The position numbers and the translations under genes are program-made. Source: Lysinibacillus mangiferihumi (GTDB lineage Bacteria; Bacillota; Bacilli; Bacillales_A; Planococcaceae). Taken from it: DNA of 64,000 bases. Within the stretch, counting starts at the first letter, position 1; every line of letters begins with the position of its first letter. Positions 22,636 to 31,473 of this stretch are shown here, piece after piece. The stretch lies in NCBI RefSeq assembly GCF_003049665.1, contig NZ_PYWM01000025.1, positions 1 through 64,000 of the forward strand, in the 5' to 3' direction. The notes under the pieces are model-generated. The model searched no databases, was not told where the DNA came from, and was given only the letters and a program-made list of their open reading frames with translations.

Positions 22636-23571
22636 ATGTTTGACATATCACCATTTCCAGCTTTTTCTTGGTCACTTTCACGCCATAAAACCTTAACGAG
22701 CTGCGCAAGAAAATATGGATATGAATATTATTTTGCTCATAATGGCTGGTTGAGCTATCAAGTTGAGCCCTTTCATCAGCATGTGTATCGCTTAAAAAAG
22801 TTGCAAGCGATGCCTATTTTATTTGGACAAATTGTTCACCGGCTAATTGAACAAACCATTATTGATTATTTGCAAACGAGGGCAGTGCCGTCAGTTGCGG
22901 AGCTTGTTAATCGTGCTCGTGGTCAATTAAATGCCGCCTTTATTGATTCGACCCGTCATGGAGACTTGTGGCGACATCAGCCTAATAAGTATTACATGAT
23001 GCAGGAAATTTATTATGATGGTCAACTAAATGCTGAGTTGATTACAGACTATAAAAGTAGGTTGGAAGCAGTATTCACAAATTTTCTTCTAAGTGAGACG
23101 TTTATGCAAATAACTGCGCAAACAGGTTCATTACGGATTGGTGAGCCCGAACAGTTTCGCTCAATGAAAATTGAGGATACACAGGTTTTTGTTGTGATGG
23201 ACTTTCATTATTACGATGATATGGACGATAAATGGATTATTATCGATTGGAAGACCGGAGGAAAATCCGATGATGATCGTCAGCAATTAGCGCTCTATGC
23301 CTATTACGTCCAACAAAAATACGGGGTAACGTTAGAGAAGATTGAGGTATACAATGAATATTTACTAACGGGGCAGCGAAAACAATATACATTTACATCA
23401 TTTGATATGGACACTATTTTACATACATTTCGACGTAGTGTACTGGAAATGAAAAAGTTTCAAGCAGATATTCTGACAAACGAGCCAGTGGATATTGAAG
23501 ATTTTGAGCAAACGACGGATGAATGGCGCTGTAAGGGCTGTAATTTTAAAGAATTATGTTATACCAAATGA
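22636..23571 (+). CDS. PD-(D/E)XK nuclease with AddB/Cas4-like Fe-S cysteines
   Basis: 311 aa. RecB-type nuclease core: HRLIEQ (about 69), then DFHYYDDMDDKWIIIDWKTGG with catalytic Asp and the D-x-K pair in IIDWKTG (about 205), then QLALYAYY. One N-terminal Cys (TSCARKYGY) and three at the C-terminus (WRCKGCNFKELC) reproduce the four-Cys Fe-S staple of AddB and Cas4 nucleases. A free-standing 5'-3' exonuclease role in DNA repair is likely. AAGGAGG upstream; it probably shares a transcript with the TauE/SafE gene. Confidence 0.85.
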   Translation: MFDISPFPAFSWSLSRHKTLTSCARKYGYEYYFAHNGWLSYQVEPFHQHVYRLKKLQAMPILFGQIVHRLIEQTIIDYLQTRAVPSVAELVNRARGQLNAAFIDSTRHGDLWRHQPNKYYMMQEIYYDGQLNAELITDYKSRLEAVFTNFLLSETFMQITAQTGSLRIGEPEQFRSMKIEDTQVFVVMDFHYYDDMDDKWIIIDWKTGGKSDDDRQQLALYAYYVQQKYGVTLEKIEVYNEYLLTGQRKQYTFTSFDMDTILHTFRRSVLEMKKFQADILTNEPVDIEDFEQTTDEWRCKGCNFKELCYTK

Positions 23572-23679
23572 GTGGAATTACGCAGTGAGTGACAACAAAA
23601 GTGGCCAATTAATAATCATGGCTAGCTTTATTATGCCTTGTGAAGTTTCGGTTATGAACTGATATTTACGACATATAAA

Positions 23680-23720
23680 TAGGATTGCTACGTCTTGCAA
23701 AAGTTAACGTAACAATCCTA
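23680..23720. terminator. Inverted repeat between converging genes
   Basis: TAGGATTG...TACGT pairs with ACGTA...CAATCCTA, lacking a strong T run. It lies in the 238-bp gap between the nuclease gene and the converging HisRS gene and probably ends one or both transcripts. Confidence 0.5.
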
Positions 23721-23809
23721 GTATCAATATTTCCATGGGGGGATGTTTAGTAATTGGCGTTCAAGAAAAGTTGTTTAACAATCGTGTTCCTAACATCTTG
23801 TACTTATCA

Positions 23810-25138
23810 TTAGATACAGTCTAAATTATTTAAAATATCAGTCACTTTCGACTGCATGGTCTCATTCTCTATGACAGCGTGAATTAATGGTCGTTTTCCA
23901 ATAAGTTCTATAATCATTTGATGCTTATTTTGTTGAGCGAAATGGACGATGTCACCAAATGAAGATTGATTATAATAAATATCCACATCATAGTATTTTC
24001 TTAATTCCCGAGCAATCACAAATAGTTTTGGATGAAATTCTACGTTGGTATTAGCTAACAATATTTTGGAAGGTAGCACGATATTTTTATCAATATAATC
24101 TAAGCTTTTCAATACGGATAACAGTCTTTCTAAACCAAAGGCTAAGCCAACGCCTGCTTCATTTGCATTGCCCACAGCTGAAACTAACTGATTGTATCGT
24201 CCACCTCCTAAAATTGCTCCGATTTCAGTATCGATTGCAACGCCCTCTAATATATAACCTGTATAATAATCTGCTCCTCTTGCTAATGTTAAATCTATTT
24301 TGATATTGGATTGAACATTTTTTGGCAAATAAGACATGATAAATTTCAAATCGGCTGCCGCCTTTGCTGCGGAAAGACAGTTATCAAAGAACTTTTCAAT
24401 TTGATTGATTTGATCTTGTAAATCATCAAATTGCGTTAAAAGGTTAGTAAAACACTCAATTTCCATCAGTATTTGATTTGCCATATTTAAAGGAATATTA
24501 TTTTCTAATAGTTTGTTTTTAACACCTTGTAATCCATCTTTAGACACTTTATCAGCATAGTCTAAAGCTCTTTGTAATCCGAGGTGCTCTTCTTTGCTCT
24601 GCAAACCAACTTTTAGTGCTAAAGCTTGTATAAGTAGTCGGTGGTTTATTTTTAAAACAAAGTTTTTTATGCCTAATATAGTAAGTAGTTCATGTGCCAT
24701 TACTGTAATGTCGATTTCAGCTAATAAACTGTCAGCGCCAATTATATCAGCATCGCATTGGGTAAATTCTCTAAAATGGCTTTTTCCAGGCTCGTCATCT
24801 CTAAAAGAGGGACCAATTTGATATCTTTTGTAAGGTCTTGGTAAATCTGGATACATACTTGCTACTCTAGCCAGTGGAACGGTTAAATCATAGCGAGTAA
24901 TTAAATCCTTGTCGTTTTTATCTTTTATATGAAAAAATAACTTTTCGCCTTCTCCGTGGTGTCCGTTAAATGTCTCTAAGTATTCTAAAATAGGTGTTTT
25001 ATGTGGATTAAAACCATAGTTTTCATATACTTCTTTAATAATATCGATGATGTGTTCTCGATATCTCATATCAAGTCCTAAAACATCTTCGGTTCCTTCA
25101 GGAATGGATAGTTTCTGTTCACTTAGATTTAAAATCAT
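23810..25138 (-). CDS. hisS: Histidyl-tRNA synthetase, second-type paralogue
   Basis: 442 aa, class II synthetase. Motif 2 region YKRYQIGPSFRDDEPGKSHFREFTQCDADIIG, HisA motif LARGADYYTGYIL with its catalytic Arg, and GGGRYNQLV are present. The QCDxDIxG form is the one seen in eukaryotic and 'HisS2' enzymes, not the QFGxEAIG form of the housekeeping Bacillus HisRS. It charges tRNA-His with histidine, possibly as a resistant or conditional isozyme. ATG 25138 follows AAAGGAAG. It lies 36 bp downstream of an EamA transporter gene and probably in one operon with it. The housekeeping hisS should be elsewhere. Confidence 0.85.
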   Translation of the reverse strand: MILNLSEQKLSIPEGTEDVLGLDMRYREHIIDIIKEVYENYGFNPHKTPILEYLETFNGHHGEGEKLFFHIKDKNDKDLITRYDLTVPLARVASMYPDLPRPYKRYQIGPSFRDDEPGKSHFREFTQCDADIIGADSLLAEIDITVMAHELLTILGIKNFVLKINHRLLIQALALKVGLQSKEEHLGLQRALDYADKVSKDGLQGVKNKLLENNIPLNMANQILMEIECFTNLLTQFDDLQDQINQIEKFFDNCLSAAKAAADLKFIMSYLPKNVQSNIKIDLTLARGADYYTGYILEGVAIDTEIGAILGGGRYNQLVSAVGNANEAGVGLAFGLERLLSVLKSLDYIDKNIVLPSKILLANTNVEFHPKLFVIARELRKYYDVDIYYNQSSFGDIVHFAQQNKHQMIIELIGKRPLIHAVIENETMQSKVTDILNNLDCI

Positions 25139-25174
25139 CTTAGAATCTTCCTTTCGATGAGTAATTGAATTGAA

Positions 25175-26047
25175 CTAAATTTTGTTTTGAAAATATATTA
25201 AAAAAGTTAATCCGATTAAGATAAATAAGCCTCCTAATAATTGAAGCGGTTGCAAAACTTCCTGTAAAAATAGTAAGCCGAAAATAGAAGTAAATATCGG
25301 TTCGACCATACTAATCATAGAAACATTTGTTGAATTAAGAATCTGTAGAGATTTAAATAACGTTATTTCGCCAATAATAGTTGAAATAACAACAATGCAG
25401 AATACATATATCCATGCATTTGAGGTAAAATTCCAATGTAGTTCATTTCTAATTAGGCCAATTAAAATTACACCTAGTGCAGCAAATAAGGTAACATACG
25501 TACTTGTTACGACTGGGGAGTTATTATCAGTGACTTTTTTTCCAAGAATCATATAAAGTGCGTAGACAATGGCTGCTAGTAACGCTAAAGCTACACCTTT
25601 CATATTTATACCTTGAAAAGAAACCCCTAATAAAAAAATCATGCTAATAAAGGTGAATAATAATGCGATGATTGATTGGATCTTTAATTTTTCTTTGTAG
25701 ATAAAAAAAGAAAAAATTGATACAAATATAGGAAATGAAAATAATAATAAGACGGCCATCGATGATGTCAGATATTTTAATGATTCAAAATGCAAGACTG
25801 AAAGCAGTGTAAATAACACACCACCCAATAGAAAAAGTAACTTGAAATCCTTTTTTCCTATTTTAAACGTTGTTTTTTTCCATATTAGAAATATAAAAAA
25901 TAATAAAGAGCTTATTGAAAATCTTAAAACGAGTAATGTATAAACGGACATACCAAAGCTATATGCTTTTATTGCGAAAATAGGCATTATGCCAAAGCAC
26001 AAAGCTGAAATAATTGCATAAATAGTGCCCTTTTTTAAATCTCTCAC
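25175..26047 (-). CDS. EamA/DMT-family transporter
   Basis: 290 aa with ten hydrophobic segments arranged as two EamA repeats (first from about 5, second from about 150, with the typical YALYMILGKKV and EPIFTSIFGLLFLQE features). The family exports amino acids and other metabolites; the substrate is unknown. GTG 26047 follows GAAGG with 5-nt spacing. With the HisRS paralogue downstream, a link to histidine or a histidine analogue is tempting but not shown. Confidence 0.85.
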   Translation of the reverse strand: MRDLKKGTIYAIISALCFGIMPIFAIKAYSFGMSVYTLLVLRFSISSLLFFIFLIWKKTTFKIGKKDFKLLFLLGGVLFTLLSVLHFESLKYLTSSMAVLLLFSFPIFVSIFSFFIYKEKLKIQSIIALLFTFISMIFLLGVSFQGINMKGVALALLAAIVYALYMILGKKVTDNNSPVVTSTYVTLFAALGVILIGLIRNELHWNFTSNAWIYVFCIVVISTIIGEITLFKSLQILNSTNVSMISMVEPIFTSIFGLLFLQEVLQPLQLLGGLFILIGLTFLIYFQNKI

Positions 26048-26531
26048 AAGAACCTTCCTTCACGAATTTATGGAAAGATGAAAAAATAATAGCAATGTAA
26101 ATTTTTGTTAATCGCTAGAATCTGTATATTTCATAAGTTTGCTGCAACAGCGATAGATATACCCTCGAGTTAATTTAATCCTATCATTACAAATTCCGAC
26201 ATTACAATGGTGGGATTCCGAAATTTTTGCTTTCGGAGACCGTCAAAATTTGTGCGGACACCGTAAACATTTATGAAAAAGTGATTGAGGAACGATAAAA
26301 TTTAACGATTAGAAATGCTGGTATAGAGGCGCTTTTGATATACATTGGAGACAGTATTAAGCTTCTTGCTAACAGTTTTTACAAACATTTAATAGATAGG
26401 GCGAAATTGATAGAATATGGCAAATTAATGGCGCTGTTGAGCATTCATTTGGAACAGTTGTAGTAGGTGAGTTAATGAAATCTGTAGACAAAGAATGGAA
26501 AGGATTAATGTCCTTCCAAAAAAGGTAATGA
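26048..26531. other. Intergenic region with a possible gene relic
   Basis: About 480 bp without an intact gene. Around 26330-26530 two plus-strand frames read like pieces of one decayed protein (LIYIGDSIKLLANSFYKHL, then VEHSFGTVVVGELMK and WKGLMSFQKR before TAA 26529). There is no start or ribosome binding site. A CCGAAA..TTTCGG hairpin lies near 26218-26239. Confidence 0.35.
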
Positions 26532-26655
26532 GATTGGAGCGGAGGGCAGGGAAAAGCACCCAGCGTTAGCCGCAAGCAAACCGCGCGCAAGCAGAGGGTT
26601 GCGGCTTATGCTGTGTTGAGTGAAAAGCGTCCGCACGTAGCGGAAATCAACTGCA
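26532..26655. repeat. GC-rich interspersed repeat-like element
   Basis: From GAGATTGGAGCGGAGGGCAG to AGCGTCCGCACGTAGCGGAA and ATCAAC, much richer in GC than its surroundings. The ends resemble dispersed intergenic elements seen in many Bacillaceae genomes (GAGCGGAGGGC ... AAAGCGTCCGC...GCGGAAATCAAC). An inner GCCGCAA..TTGCGGC stem predicts a folded RNA. It codes for nothing evident. Confidence 0.55.
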
Positions 26656-26709
26656 GTAGTTAAATTCTACGAGTGGGTGTACGCGCTAAGATAGCTATTA
26701 CCCGTAAAG

Positions 26710-26940
26710 TTATTTGTGTAAAACAAAAAAACCAATAATCGCAATAAAGTTGAATAATACATTTACAAGCATATAGACAGGTCGTTGTTCTTTATATGTA
26801 ACAACCATCGAAATGATAGCTGATACAACCGCTAAAGGAATAGTGACAAAAAAGATACCCCACAAGTAATAGCCATCTATGTATACCATAGCAGTCAGAA
26901 CAGCAGTAATAATGGTCCATATCATGGTGTTTTTTGACAT
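26710..26940 (-). CDS. Small three-TM membrane protein
   Basis: 76 aa from ATG 26940, with a textbook AAGGAGGAG site. Three helices: MIWTIITAVLTAMVYID, LWGIFFVTIPLAVVSAIISMVV, and MLVNVLFNFIAIIGFFVL. A basic loop KEQRP lies between helices 2 and 3. No named family is recognised. It stands alone. Confidence 0.75.
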   Translation of the reverse strand: MSKNTMIWTIITAVLTAMVYIDGYYLWGIFFVTIPLAVVSAIISMVVTYKEQRPVYMLVNVLFNFIAIIGFFVLHK

Positions 26941-27040
26941 AATCTCTCCTCCTTATGCTTAAAAATACAAAAAAATAATAGCATAACAAGGCGATTATCG
27001 TAAACTAAGAGGCTAAGGTGATAGTGGCTACTAATGGAAA

Positions 27041-27067
27041 ATCGGTGGGTTGAAGGATCCCACCGAT
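27041..27067 (-). terminator. Terminator of the pore-forming toxin gene
   Basis: A perfect 9-bp stem ATCGGTGGG/CCCACCGAT, followed on the minus strand by TTTTCC. It starts 16 bp after the toxin stop. Confidence 0.7.
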
Positions 27068-27082
27068 AAAGTTTCCAGCTAT

Positions 27083-27865
27083 TTAGTTCAATGCCATGAA
27101 TTCGTTTAATTCTTCAACTGTTAATGGTTCTGTTTGACCAATCTCCGTATGCACATCAAAGACAGCCGAGTTTCGAATTGTTCCAGTTATTTCGCCGGAT
27201 GTATTTTTTAGGACACTTGCTGCATTAAGGAACCAAAAGTAATGATCTTGTACTTTCTTTGGGAAATTTGCGCCAAACATGCCGTTGACAAAAATAGGTG
27301 CACGGAAATGCAGCGTCTCTTTTTTTAATGTACCAACAATTACAATTTTCTTCTTACTTCTTGGGGGTACTGTCACCTCAATTTTTGCAGTGGCTGTTTT
27401 AGATTCTGTTTCACTCTTTGATTCTCCTGTAGTCGTACTAAAAGAGAACTCCATGCCCGATTCAAAAATTCCTTCAATCGTAAATTTGGAGGAAAAATTT
27501 AACCCAGTTGTACTTTCAGAAGACCATGTTTGTTGACTTTGCCAGCTACCTTGAACTTCTAAAGTCATCGTAGCTGCTTCATCTCCATGATTTACTGCGA
27601 TATTGCTCCCAACAATGACTGACTTAGGTGGTGCCCCATTTCCTTTTGTATAAGAAAAATCACCAAGTGTTTTGAAACATGGGTGACCATATTGTTCAGT
27701 GATTGCAGGCTTAACCCCCTTAAAATACGTTTCACTATTGACTGCGATTCCATCAGGGTTGACTTTGAATTTTTCCTTGAATGCTTCTCTCACTTTGTCA
27801 TAACTTGAATTCACTGCTGGTAAATCTGCAAACGAAAATTTTTCTCGAATTAGTTGAGTTGTCAT
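27083..27865 (-). CDS. ETX/MTX2-family aerolysin-like pore-forming toxin
   Basis: 260 aa. The middle shows the family's Ser/Thr-rich, alternating insertion region: TMTLEVQGSWQSQQTWSSES, GLNFSSKFTIEGIFESGMEF and SFSTTTGESKSETESKTATA, then IEVTVPPRSKKKIVIVG and the conserved region near FRAPIFVNGMFG. Proteins of this family (epsilon toxin, Mtx2, Mtx3 and several parasporal Cry toxins) form beta-barrel pores in host membranes. No signal peptide is present, so release would be by lysis, sporulation or another route. ATG 27865 follows AGGAGGAAG. It is a lone gene with its own terminator. Target host unknown; an insecticidal role is plausible for a Lysinibacillus-like strain. Confidence 0.85.
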   Translation of the reverse strand: MTTQLIREKFSFADLPAVNSSYDKVREAFKEKFKVNPDGIAVNSETYFKGVKPAITEQYGHPCFKTLGDFSYTKGNGAPPKSVIVGSNIAVNHGDEAATMTLEVQGSWQSQQTWSSESTTGLNFSSKFTIEGIFESGMEFSFSTTTGESKSETESKTATAKIEVTVPPRSKKKIVIVGTLKKETLHFRAPIFVNGMFGANFPKKVQDHYFWFLNAASVLKNTSGEITGTIRNSAVFDVHTEIGQTEPLTVEELNEFMALN

Positions 27866-28165
27866 GTATCTTCCTCCTAGTATATACGTACTTTGTGCGA
27901 GTTACCTCGATGATAAATTGAGTGCTTCCGACCAAGAAACCTCCTTTACTATTTTATTTATTGATACTTAGTATTTAATAAGTACCTCTTTATCACTGTA
28001 AAACAATAAATGGAAATACAATACTGATAAATGTTAATATTTAGGTTATTAACATTTAGATTAAATTTTTTCATGTCTCTACAGAAGCGGGATAGTTAGA
28101 CAACGATTTTGAATTTTTAGGATATTTAATATAATAGATAACAAACATACTAGGAGGAGAAATTA

Positions 28166-28852
28166 TTGAATATTGCACAAATTAAACATGCACTATTTAA
28201 AAAAGCTACTATCTTTCAAACAGGAGGATACCGACCAACAGAGGAATTAGGTGAAAGTTGGATTGGCAAAGTTTTATGGGAAAAAGAAGGAGAAACTATT
28301 CCTTCTAATTTCGACCCTATTTGTACAATGTTTTTATATAATTTACCTTATGTACCAAAGGAATTAACAAGCTATCAATTATTAACCCTATATATGGACT
28401 TCGATGTATTTAATAATCTAGATAGAGATGATTTAGTTTCATTTTTTAAGATAAATTGTTATACGGAACTGGATGAATTACAAAAGGTAAATAAACAATC
28501 TAAGAAAATAAAGCCTTTTCCTTTAACCCCTGTATTCATTAATAATGATGCCCCTGCTTGGGAAGATTCTGATAGTATTGCCCCAGCAATTGAAAATGAA
28601 ATTTTACGGCTTGAATTTGAGGAGGACATTGAATATTACGATGAGATTGTTGAAAAAATATATGCCACGCATAAAATTGGAGGATATCCTTCTTTTACTC
28701 AAAGTGGCGTTTCTTTCGGGGAAGAATACCCATTTATATTTCAAATAAGTTCTGATGAAAAGGCTCGCTTCAATATTATAGATAGTGGTAGTTTTTATTT
28801 TTTCTACAATCCAGAAAAAGGGGATTGGATTGTGTACTGTGATTTTTATTAA
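28166..28852 (+). CDS. DUF1963 (YwqG-like) protein
   Basis: 228 aa from TTG 28166, behind AGGAGGAG. C-terminal KIGGYPSFTQ, FIFQISSDEK, FNIIDSGSFYFFYN and CDFY are the family hallmarks (KxGGYPxxxQ ... DsGxxxFfi). YwqG-like proteins are soluble, of unknown function, and common as candidate immunity or regulatory proteins near toxin genes. Here it is divergent from the pore-forming toxin, with about 300 bp between, so the two may share a control region. Confidence 0.82.
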   Translation: MNIAQIKHALFKKATIFQTGGYRPTEELGESWIGKVLWEKEGETIPSNFDPICTMFLYNLPYVPKELTSYQLLTLYMDFDVFNNLDRDDLVSFFKINCYTELDELQKVNKQSKKIKPFPLTPVFINNDAPAWEDSDSIAPAIENEILRLEFEEDIEYYDEIVEKIYATHKIGGYPSFTQSGVSFGEEYPFIFQISSDEKARFNIIDSGSFYFFYNPEKGDWIVYCDFY

Positions 28853-29096
28853 TGTTCGAGTGTGGTGTGTCAAGAGTCCCTAAGATTGAAAAGATGAGGG
28901 ACATCCTTCGATATTAGAATTTTGCTAAATAAGCCAGTTGACCATTTAACAGGAGGTTGTGAGTTATTATCCCCAATGGAGAATTCATCTACCTGGGAGC
29001 TTACAGTGGTGAATGGGTGAGGACGAAGACTATAACTATGCTTTTATAGTAAAACAAAGTGTAACTATAGAAAAAGAGAACAACTTGTCCTTTGTT
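28853..29096. other. Intergenic stretch without a gene
   Basis: No ORF with a ribosome binding site. A short frame near 28975-29035 (NGEFIYLGAYSGEWV) looks like a gene fragment but is too short to assign. Confidence 0.3.
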
Positions 29097-29135
29097 AAAA
29101 AATGAGCTAGGACAATCATGTCCAAGCTCATTTTT
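29097..29135. terminator. Strong hairpin terminator
   Basis: AAAAATGAGCTAGGACA pairs with TGTCCAAGCTCATTTTT around an ATCA loop. A-rich 5' and T-rich 3', so it is likely bidirectional. The DUF1963 gene ends 240 bp before it. Confidence 0.75.
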
Positions 29136-29278
29136 CCTGTGCTGTTTAAAGTCATTGTTAGTTGAAGATTTAATCAATATTTGAAAAAAAGGATTTGCCC
29201 TTAAAACTATATCAGCATAGCAATTATCTTCCGGTGTACTCTGTGTATCATAAATACCTCGTTGTTTGTCTCCTCAAA

Positions 29279-30038
<760 letters not shown>

Positions 30039-30159
30039 ACAGTACCTCCTATCTATAGAATCAAACGATTTTTTGGCAAGCTTTGTTCCATACAATGCCA
30101 AAATACAAAGGGAATCGGTTATACTTTTTACAATAATAAGTAGCAATGGTGGTGACAAC

Positions 30160-30345
30160 ATGGGGATCGCAGAAGTGTTAACGGTTATTTTTATTGTGCT
30201 CAAGCTAACAGAGGTTATAACATGGTCGTGGTGGTTGGTGCTGTTGCCAGCGATGATTTCTTTTAGTATCTACGTGCTTATTTTAATAGTAAAATTGGGC
30301 GTCATTATGGTCACGGTCGTGGCAATGAAGAAACGTAAAGAATGA
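30160..30345 (+). CDS. Small transmembrane protein (Fragile-X-F-like)
   Basis: 61 aa from ATG 30160 (GGTGGTGA site). The pattern VLTVIFIVLKLTEVITWSWW followed by a second helix and a basic tail (MKKRKE) matches short phage and bacterial membrane proteins annotated as 'transmembrane Fragile-X-F protein'. Role unknown. Confidence 0.65.
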   Translation: MGIAEVLTVIFIVLKLTEVITWSWWLVLLPAMISFSIYVLILIVKLGVIMVTVVAMKKRKE

Positions 30346-30392
30346 TAGGTGTTACCGCAATTGTCACTATTTTTTAAGTAGGGGTGAAAAAG

Positions 30393-30833
30393 ATGAATGA
30401 CAATGTAGAAGTTTTATTAGAAAATCATGAAGCATTTGTTACATTTCTAAATACAAAGTTAAGAGAGTTTAATGATGAACATTCATCTTATCATAAAGAA
30501 ATACGAAAGAAGGGTGCAGTGCAGCCTTTAAATATTATTGTTTCCAATGAGCATGAATGGATTGGCGGGTTAACGGCAGAGGTTTATTAGGATTGGTTAG
30601 AAATCAATAAGTTTTGGTTTAGCAAGGAGTATCGAAAACAGGGCTTGGGTGGAAAATTGCTTTTACAAGCAGAAGCCACTGCAATCAAAATGGGCGCCAA
30701 AAAGGCATTGTTAACTACCTATGATTTTCAAGCGCGAACGTTTTATGAAGCAAGAGGCTATCTAGTTGTTGGGGAAATAAAAGATTATCCTCCTGGAAGT
30801 AGCTATTTCACGATGGTTAAACAGTTAGTTTAA
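30393..30833 (+). pseudogene. GNAT acetyltransferase interrupted by TAG
   Basis: Starts at ATG 30393 behind TAGGGG. The frame runs VEVLLENHEAFVTFLNTKL to GGLTAEVY, stops at TAG 30588-30590, and continues in the same frame with DWLEINKFWFSKEYRKQG and LGGKLLLQAEATAIKMGAK to a normal end at 30833. The expected codon is TGG (Trp), so a single G-to-A change inactivates it. The part with the acetyl-CoA loop (RKQGLGGKLL) lies after the stop, so the truncated product cannot work. Confidence 0.85.
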
Positions 30834-30951
30834 TAACGTCATGAAAAAGATAAGGTACAGTGTAAGACGCAATATTTTGGATGGCGCAGTTTGCGTCTTA
30901 CTACATATGCTGTTCCTGTTACTAGGTTTTCTTGCTAATTTTTATGTCATA

Positions 30952-31380
30952 TTAAAATAATTTTTCAATATACGTCGTGTCCAATTTATCTAATAGCTTA
31001 TAGTCTTTCATATAATTTTCTTCATATAAATATACAAAAAGATGGGTTGAATCATCAATCCGTATGCCGATTTCACGATTATCATTAATCTGGAATGTTA
31101 ACCAGTATGCCTCTTTTACGTCAGACTTGGCAAAAAGCACTTTGCGAATCGCTTTATCTTCGAACAAATGCATCATTTCATCGATTTTCGCTGTATCTGT
31201 TATTGTAATTGTTTTTTCATCAGATGCTCGGATAATTTCAATTTCCTTAATCTGTTCAATATCGAGTTGTTCGATTACTTCCTTATTAAAAGTAGAATCT
31301 CGAGTAAGTAATGTTGTCGCCACATATAGGATGATAAGGGGTAATAGAATCGTGAAAAGTATTTTATATCTTTTTTTCAT
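30952..31380 (-). CDS. Membrane-anchored protein, DUF5301-like
   Basis: 142 aa from ATG 31380 (AAGGAG, 5-nt gap), starting MKKRYKILFTILLPLIILYV. It has one N-terminal anchor, and the remainder is outside the membrane: IKEIEIIRASDEKTITITDTAKIDEMM then WLTFQINDNREIGIRIDD. This resembles Bacillus DUF5301-type proteins of unknown function. It is divergent from the MORN-AAA gene, with 93 bp shared upstream. Confidence 0.7.
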   Translation of the reverse strand: MKKRYKILFTILLPLIILYVATTLLTRDSTFNKEVIEQLDIEQIKEIEIIRASDEKTITITDTAKIDEMMHLFEDKAIRKVLFAKSDVKEAYWLTFQINDNREIGIRIDDSTHLFVYLYEENYMKDYKLLDKLDTTYIEKLF

Positions 31381-31473
31381 GTTGTTCTCCTTAAATTCTA
31401 AAAATTCGCACATATGTATTCTGTTCCACGCTATAATTGAGCATATACTGAAATGATAAAGGATGGCAATAAA

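Noticed and set aside
26048-26340. Search for a T-box leader in front of the EamA-HisRS operon
   Set aside because: No AGGGTGGnACCGCG-like sequence on the minus strand.
28545-28873. Frames on both strands inside the DUF1963-like gene
   Set aside because: Shadows of a gene with a clear start and family match.
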